Positions 19,626-28,356 of a stretch of 64,000 nt of DNA are shown piece after piece; positions within the stretch are counted from its first letter, which is position 1, and every line of letters begins with the position of its first letter. The DNA comes from Leptospira terpstrae serovar Hualin str. LT 11-33 = ATCC 700639 (GTDB lineage Bacteria > Spirochaetota > Leptospiria > Leptospirales > Leptospiraceae): NCBI RefSeq assembly GCF_000332495.1, contig NZ_AOGW02000006.1, positions 434,001 through 498,000 on the forward strand, given 5' to 3'. The position numbers were made by a program, and so were the translations under genes. Under the pieces are notes generated by a model, which was not told the origin of the DNA, did no database searches, and saw only the letters and a program-made list of their open reading frames with translations.

Positions 19626-19699
19626 TGCGCCCAAGAGGATTTGAACCTCTAACCTTCTGATCCGTAGTCAGATACTCTATCCAGTTGAGCTATGGGCGC
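19626..19699 (-). tRNA. tRNA-Arg (anticodon ACG)
   Basis: 74 nt without encoded CCA. Acceptor GCGCCCA / TGGGCGC, discriminator A, anticodon loop CTACGGA (anticodon ACG). A34 of this tRNA is the classical substrate of TadA. The stop codon of the upstream membrane protein gene lies inside this tRNA (19649-19651), and the TadA-like gene starts one base beyond it. Confidence 0.95.
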
Positions 19700-20080
19700 G
19701 ATGAATGCTTGAAGCATTTTTACCCAGTCCAAAAGAATGGGTATCACTATGGTTTTTTTCAAGCGGATGGAGTAAATCAAAAATCCAGCGATTCCTAGAT
19801 AAAGTAGTACGGATAGGAGGTGGATGGTGGCAGCTAAATAGAGGCCAACGAAGGGAAGAACGGAAACCACTTGGGCTAATAACAAGCCTATTAAGAACAA
19901 ACAAGTATTAACTGCTGAATACAAACAAACAGTAACAAATTCAGGAATGTTTCGTTTCCAAGTAAAAACTGGTACCCAAGAGAAATACAAAGGCAAAACC
20001 GCAAAAATTTTTGCCGCTTCGTCAGTGACTAGATAGGCTTGGATTTTTTCTAATTTGTCTTTGATTTGAGTGGTATTCAT
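19649..20080 (-). CDS. Small membrane protein whose 3' end lies inside tRNA-Arg
   Basis: 143 residues from ATG 20080, with three or four hydrophobic segments (for example FLIGLLLAQVVSVLPFVGLYL). No family recognised with confidence. The last 17 codons before the stop (from ...APIAQLDRVSDYGSEG) are translated from the tRNA-Arg gene on the same strand, and no stop occurs before the tRNA. RNase P cleavage at the tRNA 5' end would therefore remove the stop codon from the message. The start is placed after the tRNA-Ser(GCT) 3' end (20092). Confidence 0.6.
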   Translation of the reverse strand: MNTTQIKDKLEKIQAYLVTDEAAKIFAVLPLYFSWVPVFTWKRNIPEFVTVCLYSAVNTCLFLIGLLLAQVVSVLPFVGLYLAATIHLLSVLLYLGIAGFLIYSIRLKKTIVIPILLDWVKMLQAFIAPIAQLDRVSDYGSEG

Positions 20081-20090
20081 GACGGTAACA

Positions 20091-20178
<88 letters not shown>

Positions 20179-20185
20179 AGCGACT

Positions 20186-20269
<84 letters not shown>

Positions 20270-20283
20270 AAGAGTACCTATCC

Positions 20284-20311
20284 GTTATGTTAAATGCGAG
20301 TGCAGTGTCAA
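20284..20311 (-). promoter_or_regulatory. Promoter of the tRNA operon
   Basis: On the minus strand a perfect -35 TTGACA (20306-20311) is followed after 16 bases by CATAAC (20284-20289), a 4/6 match to TATAAT. The expected start point lies just upstream of tRNA-Ser(TGA). It is the best sigma70-type promoter I found by eye in the window. Confidence 0.65.
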
Positions 20312-20339
20312 ATGAATATTCAATGAATGGTTCTAGAGA

Positions 20340-21455
20340 ATGGAAAAGTTGCGTATAAAATTAGAAAAGTGGGTCAATGGTGGTTTCTGTTTAGCTCACC
20401 ATGAGGGGCATGCCGTCTTTGTTGAGGGTGGACTACCCGGCGAATTGGTAGACATAAGTCTTTATAAAACTGGAAACAAAGAATGGTTCGGATCTGTTTC
20501 CGAAGTCATTGAACCATCGGAAAGTAGAATCCCCTCTGATTGTTCTGTATTTATGGAGTGCGGCGGTTGTAGTTATCGGCACATCTCCTATCAAGATGAG
20601 GTGGAAATCAAAACCACACTTCTAGAAGGAATGTTTCCTAAATGGAAAGGGAAAATCCAAGTGGTGAAAGGGCCAGAAAACGAGTACAGAAATAATGTAC
20701 AATGGCAATCGAATGGTAGAGAAATCGGTTATTTCTCAAAAAATTCCCATCGTATAGTAAAAGAATCAAATTCAGTCTGTAAAACAGTCGATAAACGTTT
20801 GTTATGGGATATGGTTCCCGCTGGTCTCCAGAAATCGGTTGCAAAAAACAAAGTGATCCAACTTCGTTTGTCTTCCAAATCTGTTGTAAATTATGAAAGA
20901 GACCAAACAGAAATCACTATTTTTAATACTAAGTTAAAAGTTCCCGAACGCGGTTTTTTTCAAATAAATCGGTTTCTATTAGAACCTTGGCTTGAAAAAA
21001 TTAAATCTCTGTTACCAGACTCTGCCAATATTTTGGAACTCTTTTGTGGTTGTGGTACCATTGGAATTTCGATACGAGAAAAAATTGAATCGTTGTATGG
21101 AATGGAATCTCACGAAAAAAGTATTCGCTATGCAAAGGAAAATGCAAAGACGAACAGTGCATTGCAGTTTGAATATGAAGTAAGCGATTTATACCAAAAA
21201 CACCTTCCGAAACATGTTTCTACGATTCCTATATGGATTGTCAATCCACCAAGAGCTGGGTTAACGGAAGGAATTATCGAATCTGCTTCTATGTTTTCAC
21301 CAAAACAAATTATTTACTCTAGTTGTAATCCAAGTACACTCAAACGAGATATTACAAGATTAGAAGCCATAGGATATAGACTGACATATATGGGTTTATT
21401 TGATTTTTTTCCAAGAACCCAACATTATGAAGTATTGGTGAGTTTGAAAAAGTAA
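20340..21455 (+). CDS. Class I RNA m5U methyltransferase (TrmA/RumA family)
   Basis: 371 residues. An N-terminal TRAM-like region is followed by [4Fe-4S] cysteines (Cys68, Cys74, Cys77, and a fourth near 149 in SVCKT). The C-terminal methyltransferase domain has ELFCGCGTIG (SAM motif), NPPRAGL, and the catalytic-Cys segment SSCNPSTLKRD. These enzymes methylate uridine C5 in rRNA or tRNA. Which uridine is modified cannot be told from sequence. The Fe-S cysteines point to the RumA/RlmD side rather than TrmA. Confidence 0.88.
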   Translation: MEKLRIKLEKWVNGGFCLAHHEGHAVFVEGGLPGELVDISLYKTGNKEWFGSVSEVIEPSESRIPSDCSVFMECGGCSYRHISYQDEVEIKTTLLEGMFPKWKGKIQVVKGPENEYRNNVQWQSNGREIGYFSKNSHRIVKESNSVCKTVDKRLLWDMVPAGLQKSVAKNKVIQLRLSSKSVVNYERDQTEITIFNTKLKVPERGFFQINRFLLEPWLEKIKSLLPDSANILELFCGCGTIGISIREKIESLYGMESHEKSIRYAKENAKTNSALQFEYEVSDLYQKHLPKHVSTIPIWIVNPPRAGLTEGIIESASMFSPKQIIYSSCNPSTLKRDITRLEAIGYRLTYMGLFDFFPRTQHYEVLVSLKK

Positions 21456-21464
21456 GGAACAAAC

Positions 21465-21498
21465 ATACAACTCACAAAGTTTATTTTGTGAGTTGTAT
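21465..21498. terminator. Bidirectional rho-independent terminator
   Basis: A perfect 14-bp inverted repeat (ATACAACTCACAAA / TTTGTGAGTTGTAT) with a 6-base loop, in the 61-base gap between two convergent genes. It can terminate both the methyltransferase and the DUF2892 gene. Confidence 0.75.
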
Positions 21499-21516
21499 TC
21501 TTTGTCCGAGAGGTGT

Positions 21517-21723
21517 TTATTTTTCTTTAGTTGTAAATTTAAAAGGAAGGTATGCTGGGCAAAATCCAATTGCTGAAGTTGCAATCATAACAAGTCCAAT
21601 AGCAAAAAGTACTATTGCTGTTGTTCCTTCTACGACTCCACCCAAATACAATCCACCTAATACCAAACCAACGACAACTCGAATGATTCTGTCATAAAGA
21701 CCCATATTTTGAAACATATTCAA
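21517..21723 (-). CDS. DUF2892 (YgaP-like) small inner membrane protein
   Basis: 68 residues: NMGLYDRIIRVVVGLVLGG, a second hydrophobic segment, and the SAIGFCPAYLPF ending typical of the DUF2892 family. Two membrane helices, function not established. Start ATG 21723 has AGGGAG seven bases upstream. Confidence 0.85.
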   Translation of the reverse strand: MNMFQNMGLYDRIIRVVVGLVLGGLYLGGVVEGTTAIVLFAIGLVMIATSAIGFCPAYLPFKFTTKEK

Positions 21724-21764
21724 TCTCCCTAAAATACATATGACGAATAAAAAGGAATGGTTTC

Positions 21765-22643
21765 TTATTTATTTTTTTGTAACCATTCTAAAATCAACTT
21801 TGTAACTTCTTCTCTTTTCTCCCAATGAAGAAAGTGACCTGCATGGTCGAAACCAATTTTACGAAATCCACGAGGGAAGTCCGTTTCATCGATTAGGTGC
21901 TCAAAAAGATTTTTATGGAAACAACCATCATTTAGTCCATAAAGAATTTGAGTGGGAACTGTAATTTGAGAATCTAAAATTCCTAATATACTTTCCCTAC
22001 CTGATTCTGTGAATAAATCATTTAAATTTCGATAATAAGCAAGAGCAGAAGAGAGAATTCCGGGATTTTGAAAGTTCGCTTTAATCTCAGCTAGATGGTC
22101 TTGATTTGGAGTAAATCCTGGCGACCAATCTTTCCATAAAAAATCAACAAGTGCAAAACCATTGGAACGAATGGTCAGTTCAGCCAAGAAGGGAATTTGA
22201 AACAAAACAACATACCAGGAATGGATAGTTTGTTGCGGAGCCCAAAAGAAGGAATCTTGGTATGTTCGAAGTAGAGGTACGCCGAGGCTCGTGATTGATT
22301 TGATTCGGTTTGGGTAGTACATTCCTGCAGCAAAAGCTATTACAGCTCCCCAATTATGACCCACCAAATGCACAGAATCCCATCTGCGATCTTCCATCCA
22401 ACCAAGGATATCATCGACTAAATCTACTACGTGAAGCTTATGAGCATGGGAAATAGTAGAAGGTTCATATCCTCGCATAACAGGAGCAATACAATGAAAA
22501 CTCTTTTTACCAATTTGTTCCATAATGGGAGCAAAAGTTTTATGGTTATCTGGAAAACCATGGAGGAAAAGAACAGGTTCCCCTGATCCAGTTTCTAAAG
22601 TGGTAAATACAGTGGATGAATTTCTAATTTCCGAATGATGCAT
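21765..22643 (-). CDS. Alpha/beta hydrolase with Asn at the nucleophile position
   Basis: 292 residues of the epoxide hydrolase/haloalkane dehalogenase type: oxyanion motif LHGFPDN, RGYEPS, nucleophile elbow VGHNWGA, and a late HAGHFLHWE with the catalytic His. In relatives the elbow is GHDWG with Asp as nucleophile. Here codon AAT gives Asn97. This may be an inactive paralogue, may self-deamidate, or may have a different chemistry. It overlaps the esterase gene by 20 bases and is the last gene of the operon. Confidence 0.82.
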   Translation of the reverse strand: MHHSEIRNSSTVFTTLETGSGEPVLFLHGFPDNHKTFAPIMEQIGKKSFHCIAPVMRGYEPSTISHAHKLHVVDLVDDILGWMEDRRWDSVHLVGHNWGAVIAFAAGMYYPNRIKSITSLGVPLLRTYQDSFFWAPQQTIHSWYVVLFQIPFLAELTIRSNGFALVDFLWKDWSPGFTPNQDHLAEIKANFQNPGILSSALAYYRNLNDLFTESGRESILGILDSQITVPTQILYGLNDGCFHKNLFEHLIDETDFPRGFRKIGFDHAGHFLHWEKREEVTKLILEWLQKNK

Positions 22644-23637
22644 TGTTTACCAACTTTTCTTTTTTATAAGTAGTTCTAAAAAATTGTAACACAATTTCCC
22701 TTGTATCCAAGTCCTTACTTAAATACCCGTATTGTTTTTCGTTTTGGTAATAAAAGCCATTAGGCCAAATATGACCTCCTCCTGGTATCAAATACCCTTC
22801 CACCTTTTGGTCCGAATGACAATCGGTAAACTGCGTGTATTGTATGTCACGTTTCCAAAATTTGTTTATATGACGTTTTTTCGATTTTGTCTCTTCTTTG
22901 CAGGAAAAACTAGAACTCCAAAATTCTAATGATTCTAAATAGGAGAGCACATCTCCTGCAGCAATACGTTTGGTATCGTTGTTGGGATCTGCTGGGATTG
23001 CTACTGTTCCCCCTAAATAAGGTACTACATCATCTGAGGTTCCCATAATGAATCCAATGGATTTATGTGGCGGTGGATTACAAATTTCTTTTAGACCTCT
23101 GGAAGTAACAGCGGCAACAGAATATCCAGAACTAAATAAATCTGGAGCTTCGCATAACAAACGCTGCGTCATGAAACCACCATTAGAAATTCCAACGGCA
23201 TGAATTCGGCTATAATCAATTGGAATTTGTGTATCTAAATGATTTAGCATATCACGGAAAAAATCCACATCTTTAGTATTACGTTTATCTGTTAAGGAAT
23301 GAGGGATTTTTCTTCCATCGTTCCAACGATTTGCATAACCATCAGGGTAAACGGCAATGAACCCATATTCTTCGGCCTTTTCGGACATACGTGTGAGGTA
23401 AATCATTCCTTCCCCACTCCCACCACCCCCATGCAAAATAAAAACTACAGGCAGTCGGTTTTCTTTGATTTGTTTTGGAATGTAATATCGGAAGGTTCTT
23501 AAAATTCCATCCGAGGAAATAGATTCAAATTTATGTTCTTTAACGGGAACAATGGAAGGCAGGGATTTACAAAAAAAGGAAAAAGAAACCATAAGGAGTG
23601 TCAGATAAAATCTTCTAAGGAATGAAATCCAATTCAT
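22624..23637 (-). CDS. PHB-depolymerase/feruloyl-esterase-like secreted hydrolase
   Basis: 337 residues with an N-terminal signal segment ending in FSFFC, possibly a lipobox for a lipoprotein. The catalytic domain has LHGGGGSGEGM, VYPDGYANRWNDGR, the nucleophile elbow GISNGGFM and a late GGGHIWP, as in the LpqC/poly(3-hydroxybutyrate) depolymerase esterase family. Likely substrates are short polyester or aryl esters outside the inner membrane (inference). It overlaps the WbuC gene by 4 bases (ATGA). Confidence 0.82.
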   Translation of the reverse strand: MNWISFLRRFYLTLLMVSFSFFCKSLPSIVPVKEHKFESISSDGILRTFRYYIPKQIKENRLPVVFILHGGGGSGEGMIYLTRMSEKAEEYGFIAVYPDGYANRWNDGRKIPHSLTDKRNTKDVDFFRDMLNHLDTQIPIDYSRIHAVGISNGGFMTQRLLCEAPDLFSSGYSVAAVTSRGLKEICNPPPHKSIGFIMGTSDDVVPYLGGTVAIPADPNNDTKRIAAGDVLSYLESLEFWSSSFSCKEETKSKKRHINKFWKRDIQYTQFTDCHSDQKVEGYLIPGGGHIWPNGFYYQNEKQYGYLSKDLDTREIVLQFFRTTYKKEKLVNNASFGN

Positions 23638-24107
23638 ACAAACAAAGATTCAAATGATTTAATTGTTTCGGGAACCTTTGGATTCCCTTCTAGAGGATAT
23701 TTAGGATGAAACTCTTTATCAATCGTTGGATCATAGGGACCGGACTTTCCTTCAAAACAAACTGCATTCTCAGACAAACAAACTAAGCTATGCCAAACAC
23801 CGGGTTTTAGGTCGATTCCTCGTTTGGGACCACTTGCTGAAAGTTTATGAGCTTCTTTAATTTCGCCACTTTCTTCGAAGATTAAAAACCCAATTTCGCC
23901 ATTCAAAACCACGAAGGTTTCTGGTTTAGGATCCGACAAATGTCTGTGAGGTGGAATGTAGGTATCTTTTGAAAGAACGTTTAAAAATCTTTGGTATACT
24001 TCCGATTGTTCGTGGAAGTTGTGATTAGTACGTTTTCTTTCGGTGTTTTGTGCTTTTTTGACGAGAGATTCGATTAAGTTTGAATCAATGAGCTGTATTT
24101 CCTGCAA
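23634..24107 (-). CDS. WbuC-family cupin protein
   Basis: 157 residues. The cupin core has PPHRHLSDPKPETFVVLNGE (metal-ligand His and Glu) and PGVWHSLV, as in the WbuC family often found in polysaccharide biosynthesis clusters. It may act on a sugar or sugar nucleotide, consistent with the glycosyltransferase two genes upstream. The start is TTG 24107 with AAGG six bases before it. It overlaps the BFD-like gene by 23 bases and the esterase by 4. Confidence 0.8.
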   Translation of the reverse strand: MQEIQLIDSNLIESLVKKAQNTERKRTNHNFHEQSEVYQRFLNVLSKDTYIPPHRHLSDPKPETFVVLNGEIGFLIFEESGEIKEAHKLSASGPKRGIDLKPGVWHSLVCLSENAVCFEGKSGPYDPTIDKEFHPKYPLEGNPKVPETIKSFESLFV

Positions 24108-24456
24108 GTTGACCTTCCAATTCCTGCTCGATGAAGGCTAACATATCCGGAACACAAGCCGTACATGTATCAGCAGCTCCCATCTCGCGGGCAACTTCTA
24201 GTATAGGTCGATTGGATTCTTTGACAACATTTAAGATAGATTCAAAGAAAACTTCTGCACAGTGACACTTGATCATGGTTCTGAGAATCAGTCTCGGATG
24301 ATCCCAATGGTACGACAAGAATTTTTTTGCTCTGAAAATTCCTTTTCTGAGTCGGAATTTAGGGAATATAACAGATTCCTTTCTACTTTCTTCTAAAAAT
24401 GTTGTGATATCAAAGGTTGGTAGACTTGCTTTAATTTTTGAATGGCTGAAAGCCAA
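24085..24456 (-). CDS. BFD-like [2Fe-2S]-binding protein
   Basis: Up to 123 residues. The C-terminal half has the CxC ... CxxC spacing of bacterioferritin-associated ferredoxin-like domains (KCHC near residue 64, then DTCTACVP near 97). Such domains bind a [2Fe-2S] cluster. The first 40 residues are basic and unlike BFD. ATG 24456 overlaps the upstream glycosyltransferase by 64 bases. A later non-ATG start is possible, so the N-terminus is unsure. Confidence 0.65.
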   Translation of the reverse strand: MAFSHSKIKASLPTFDITTFLEESRKESVIFPKFRLRKGIFRAKKFLSYHWDHPRLILRTMIKCHCAEVFFESILNVVKESNRPILEVAREMGAADTCTACVPDMLAFIEQELEGQLAGNTAH

Positions 24457-25499
24457 GTAAATCGGGCCGCATTTTTGATTCCTAATTTCGCCAAAGTTTG
24501 GCTTCTCTTTTGGTCCTTTAGCAAAGAAAGCAATTTAGTCTGAAATGATTGAGAATCTTTTGGGTCGAAGGGTTCGTAGCTGGCATCTAAAACTTCAGGT
24601 AGCACACTGGCATTGGAGGAGAAAACAGGAGTTCCTACACTTTGGGCTTCTAAAACTGGAAATCCAAATCCTTCAAAGAGAGAGGGAAAGAGAAAAAGTT
24701 TTGCTGCTTGGTAAGCGAGGGGAAGTTCAGCGTAAGGAATGTGAGATAAAAAATAAATTTTATCTGGATACTTCTTTTGAAATTCTAGAAAATCTTTTGG
24801 AATTTCTTTACTCAAACCACCAACAACCAAAGGCAATGAAAGTTTTTTCTTATCCCATAACTCTTCTAAATTAGATAACAAAAACGGGAAATTTTTATGT
24901 GTTTTTCCGATTCCAACTGTAAATAAATAAGATTTCGGTAATTTATTTTTTTTAATAAAATTAGAAACTTCGTTTGGATTTTTTTTGGAAAAGTTTTTTA
25001 AATCGATTCCGTTATACACCACAGTGATCTTTTTTTCAGAAAAACCAAAATGATTGACTAAGTCTTGTTTGGTGAATTCAGAAACAGCAATAATTTTGAG
25101 TGCAAACCATTTGATCCATCGAAACACGATATGCATATACATTCGTTTGACGAACGAACTATGAGCCGCCTTAAAATGGTAAGGAATTAGATCATGGATG
25201 GTAACAATGCACTTTCGAATGTATGGAAAAGGTATATTAAAATGAGGTATATCCAAAATATCCATATTTGCCATTTGAGGGTGGCCTAAAAATTCTTTGG
25301 GTGAATAAATATTGGTTTTGTATTCTATGATTCTTGCTTCTTTGGGAATGTCGTATTTTTTTAGAACTACCGGATCGCCGAAGATATATAAATGAGCTTC
25401 CTCCGGAGGGATAGGCCAAAATTTTAAAATATGTTGGATACGAATCCCAATCCCCGAATTTTCGATCATCCGTGCATCGTAACCTATTTTAAGTGGCAT
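24393..25499 (-). CDS. Glycosyltransferase family 1/4 (GT-B fold)
   Basis: 368 residues: IGYDARMIENSGIGIRI at the N-terminus, IVTIHDLIPYHF, VYNGIDLKNF (linker between the two Rossmann domains), and the C-terminal LFPSLFEGFGFPVLEAQ with the nucleotide-sugar-binding Glu pair. This is a retaining GT4-type transferase such as those for mannose in polysaccharide or glycolipid synthesis. The acceptor is unknown. It is the first gene of a five-gene operon in which every neighbour overlaps. Confidence 0.87.
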   Translation of the reverse strand: MPLKIGYDARMIENSGIGIRIQHILKFWPIPPEEAHLYIFGDPVVLKKYDIPKEARIIEYKTNIYSPKEFLGHPQMANMDILDIPHFNIPFPYIRKCIVTIHDLIPYHFKAAHSSFVKRMYMHIVFRWIKWFALKIIAVSEFTKQDLVNHFGFSEKKITVVYNGIDLKNFSKKNPNEVSNFIKKNKLPKSYLFTVGIGKTHKNFPFLLSNLEELWDKKKLSLPLVVGGLSKEIPKDFLEFQKKYPDKIYFLSHIPYAELPLAYQAAKLFLFPSLFEGFGFPVLEAQSVGTPVFSSNASVLPEVLDASYEPFDPKDSQSFQTKLLSLLKDQKRSQTLAKLGIKNAARFTWLSAIQKLKQVYQPLISQHF

Positions 25500-25650
25500 T
25501 GGATCTAGATTATGTCCTTTAGAATTAATTTAAAAAAAGGAAATGTGTCTTTTCCTTTCTGGTAGAGTCTAGTCAAATTGGTAGTGATAATTCTGCATTC
25601 ATAATTTGGAAAGCAGCCTCACAAGGAACATATCTGTAAAAAGGAATCGG

Positions 25651-26202
25651 ATGGAAAACTTAATCGAAGAAATCCTAAAACAAATTGGTGAAGATCCTAA
25701 AAGAGAGGGTCTTACGAAAACTCCGAGTCGCGTGAAAAAAGCGTATGACTTTTTGACAAGCGGGTATAAAGCCGATTTGAACCAGATTGTCAACGGAGCT
25801 ATCTTCGAAGAAAACACAACAGGGATGGTTCTAGTGCGTGATATTGAAATGTATTCACTCTGCGAACACCATTTGCTTCCTTTTTATGGAAGAGCACATG
25901 TTGCTTACATTCCCAATAAAAAAATCATTGGTATTAGTAAAATTCCAAGAATTGTGGATGTTTTTGCACGTCGTTTACAAGTCCAGGAACGCCTAACCGA
26001 CCAAATTGCCCAGGCCATCCAAGAAACTTTGGATCCACTTGGGGTGGGGGTTGTCATCAAAGCAAAACATTTATGTATGATGATGCGCGGGGTAGAAAAA
26101 CAAAATTCAGAACTCTTTACTTCTAGTCTTCTTGGTCTATTTAAAACGGATCCAACGACACGAAGTGAATTTTTGGATTTGATTCGAACTGGTTCGCATT
26201 AA
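25651..26202 (+). CDS. folE: GTP cyclohydrolase I
   Basis: 183 residues. The zinc and catalytic segments are [10 protein letters not shown] and [10 protein letters not shown]. The enzyme converts GTP to dihydroneopterin triphosphate for folate and, in many bacteria, for queuosine. ATG 25651 is chosen because AAGGAATCGG lies directly upstream and the family N-terminus ([16 protein letters not shown]) follows. The queE gene of the 7-deazaguanine branch is at 38971-39681. Confidence 0.95.
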   Translation: MENLIEEILKQIGEDPKREGLTKTPSRVKKAYDFLTSGYKADLNQIVNGAIFEENTTGMVLVRDIEMYSLCEHHLLPFYGRAHVAYIPNKKIIGISKIPRIVDVFARRLQVQERLTDQIAQAIQETLDPLGVGVVIKAKHLCMMMRGVEKQNSELFTSSLLGLFKTDPTTRSEFLDLIRTGSH

Positions 26203-26234
26203 GTTCAATTTTTAAATTCTATTTTTAAGATTCA

Positions 26235-26264
26235 TGCTGGACTTTTCTAAAAAAAAGTTCAGCA
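26235..26264 (+). terminator. Stem-loop after folE
   Basis: TGCTGGACTTTT pairs with AAAAGTTCAGCA (12 bp, one G-U), followed by a pyrimidine run. It probably ends the folE transcript just before acs. Confidence 0.5.
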
Positions 26265-26285
26265 TTCTCTCTCTAGAGGGAATCT

Positions 26286-28250
26286 ATGCCGAAAGAAAGA
26301 ATCGTGGCACCGTCCAAAGACTTCGCAAAACTTGCGAACGTTAGTTTAAAAGAATACAAAACCAAATATAAAGAATCCATTGAAAAACCAGAAAAGTTTT
26401 GGGCCGAACAAGCAAAACGCCTAACATGGTTTAAAAAATGGACCAAAGTCCTCAAACATGATTTTGCAAAAGCAAAAGTGGAATGGTTTGTTGGTGGCAA
26501 ACTCAACGTTTCTTACAATTGTTTAGATAGACATTTAGATTCTCCACTCAAGAACAAAGCAGCTCTGATCTGGGAAGGCGACAACCCCGATGAATCGAAA
26601 GTACTTACTTATCACGACCTCCATCGCGAAGTGAATTATTTTGCTAACGTTTTAAAAAAGTTCCAAGTGAAAAAAGGGGACCGCGTACTCATTTATTTGC
26701 CTATGATCCCTGAACTTGCAATCGCAACACTTGCATGTACTCGTATTGGTGCAGTTCATTCTGTTGTATTCGGTGGATTTTCTCCCGAAGCACTACTTGG
26801 TCGAATTGAAGATTGTAAACCTACTCTTGTGATTACAGCAGACGGTGGATACCGAGGTGGCAAACCCATTGAATTAAAAAAGAATGTCGATGTTGCTTTG
26901 GAAGAAACCAAATTTAAAGTAAAAGATGTTATCGTTGTAAAAAGAACTGGGGATGAAGGAAACTTAAACTGGAAAGAAGGCCGAGACCACTGGTACCACT
27001 ACCTAATGAAGGAAGCAGATGTTCGAAAAGAATGCCCGCCCGTGCCAGTAGATTCGGAAGACCCGCTTTTTATTCTTTATACTTCTGGTTCTACCGGAAA
27101 ACCGAAAGGAGTTCTTCACACAACCGCAGGATATTTGTTAGGTGCCAATCTTACTTTTGCAACTATTTTTGATTATAAAGAAACGGATACCTATTGGTGT
27201 ACGGCAGACATAGGTTGGATCACAGGGCATAGTTATATTCTCTATGGACCTTTGTCCAACGGGGCAACTTCTCTTATGTTTGAAGGTGTTCCTAGTTACC
27301 CCGATGCAGGACGGTTTTGGGATGTAATTGATAAATATAAAGTTACTGTATTTTATACAGCACCTACTGCCATCCGTGCCTTGATGCGAGAGGGACTTGA
27401 GCATATCAAAAAAAGATCACTGAAGTCTTTACGACTCCTCGGCTCCGTGGGCGAACCGATCAATCCAGAAGCTTGGGAATGGTATCATGAAAATATTGGA
27501 AAATCAAAATGTCCCATTGTAGATACTTGGTGGCAAACAGAAACAGGATCGATTATGATCTCTGGAGTGCCTGGTGCTATACCACAAAAGCCAGGTTCGG
27601 CAAGTTGGCCATTTTACGGTATCCAACCGGTTCTTGTTGACAATGAAGGTGTGGAAATTAAAGGAAAAGGAGAGATCTCTGGAAACCTTTGTATCGCCAA
27701 ACCTTGGCCTTCGATGATGCGGGGAGTGTATGGAGATTCCAAACGATTCTTTGATACTTACTTTTCACAATTCAAAGGATACTACTTTACTGGGGATGGT
27801 GCCAACAAAGACAAAGATGGTTACTTTCGGATCACAGGAAGAGTTGACGATGTTTTAAATGTTTCTGGCCATCGTATTGGTTCAGCAGAAGTAGAAAGTG
27901 CTCTTGTAGAACATAAATCAGTGGCCGAAGCAGCTGTAGTTGGATTTCCCCATGACATTAAGGGTCAAGGAATCTATGCTTATGTGACAGTAAAGCAAGG
28001 AGTCACAACCAATGATGCCTTAAAGAAAGAGCTCATTGCTATGGTTGAAAAGGTAATTGGTAAAATTGCAAGGCCAGAAGTCATCCACTGGGCTCCTGGA
28101 CTTCCAAAAACACGTTCAGGGAAAATCATGCGTCGTATTTTACGAAAGATTGCCAATAATGAATTTGATACACTCGGAGATATCAGTACACTTGCTGATC
28201 CATCCGTTGTACAATCGTTAATTGATGATAAAAAGAAATACCATAGTTAA
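26286..28250 (+). CDS. acs: Acetyl-CoA synthetase
   Basis: A 654-residue AMP-forming acetate-CoA ligase. The P-loop motif is [11 protein letters not shown], the carboxylate/CoA region [10 protein letters not shown], and the C-terminal catalytic lysine is in [10 protein letters not shown], the site acetylated for regulation in other bacteria. Length is typical of Acs. Leptospires live on fatty acids as their carbon source, and Acs fits acetate recycling there. Ribosome site AGAGGGA precedes ATG 26286. Confidence 0.95.
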   Translation: MPKERIVAPSKDFAKLANVSLKEYKTKYKESIEKPEKFWAEQAKRLTWFKKWTKVLKHDFAKAKVEWFVGGKLNVSYNCLDRHLDSPLKNKAALIWEGDNPDESKVLTYHDLHREVNYFANVLKKFQVKKGDRVLIYLPMIPELAIATLACTRIGAVHSVVFGGFSPEALLGRIEDCKPTLVITADGGYRGGKPIELKKNVDVALEETKFKVKDVIVVKRTGDEGNLNWKEGRDHWYHYLMKEADVRKECPPVPVDSEDPLFILYTSGSTGKPKGVLHTTAGYLLGANLTFATIFDYKETDTYWCTADIGWITGHSYILYGPLSNGATSLMFEGVPSYPDAGRFWDVIDKYKVTVFYTAPTAIRALMREGLEHIKKRSLKSLRLLGSVGEPINPEAWEWYHENIGKSKCPIVDTWWQTETGSIMISGVPGAIPQKPGSASWPFYGIQPVLVDNEGVEIKGKGEISGNLCIAKPWPSMMRGVYGDSKRFFDTYFSQFKGYYFTGDGANKDKDGYFRITGRVDDVLNVSGHRIGSAEVESALVEHKSVAEAAVVGFPHDIKGQGIYAYVTVKQGVTTNDALKKELIAMVEKVIGKIARPEVIHWAPGLPKTRSGKIMRRILRKIANNEFDTLGDISTLADPSVVQSLIDDKKKYHS

Positions 28251-28265
28251 AAATGTAATTTAGTT

Positions 28266-28316
28266 AAATCCAATCCCTTTCTTTTAGTAAAATCTCAAAG
28301 GAAATGGATTGGATTT
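28266..28316. terminator. Long inverted repeat between convergent genes
   Basis: AAATCCAATCC (28266-28276) is an exact inverted repeat of GGATTGGATTT (28306-28316), with an inner partial pairing (CCTTT / AAAGG). It lies between convergent acs and the TPR gene and may terminate both. Confidence 0.5.
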
Positions 28317-28356
28317 CGAAATCTTGACCTCTGCATTTGAATTGGTTACAGACATT

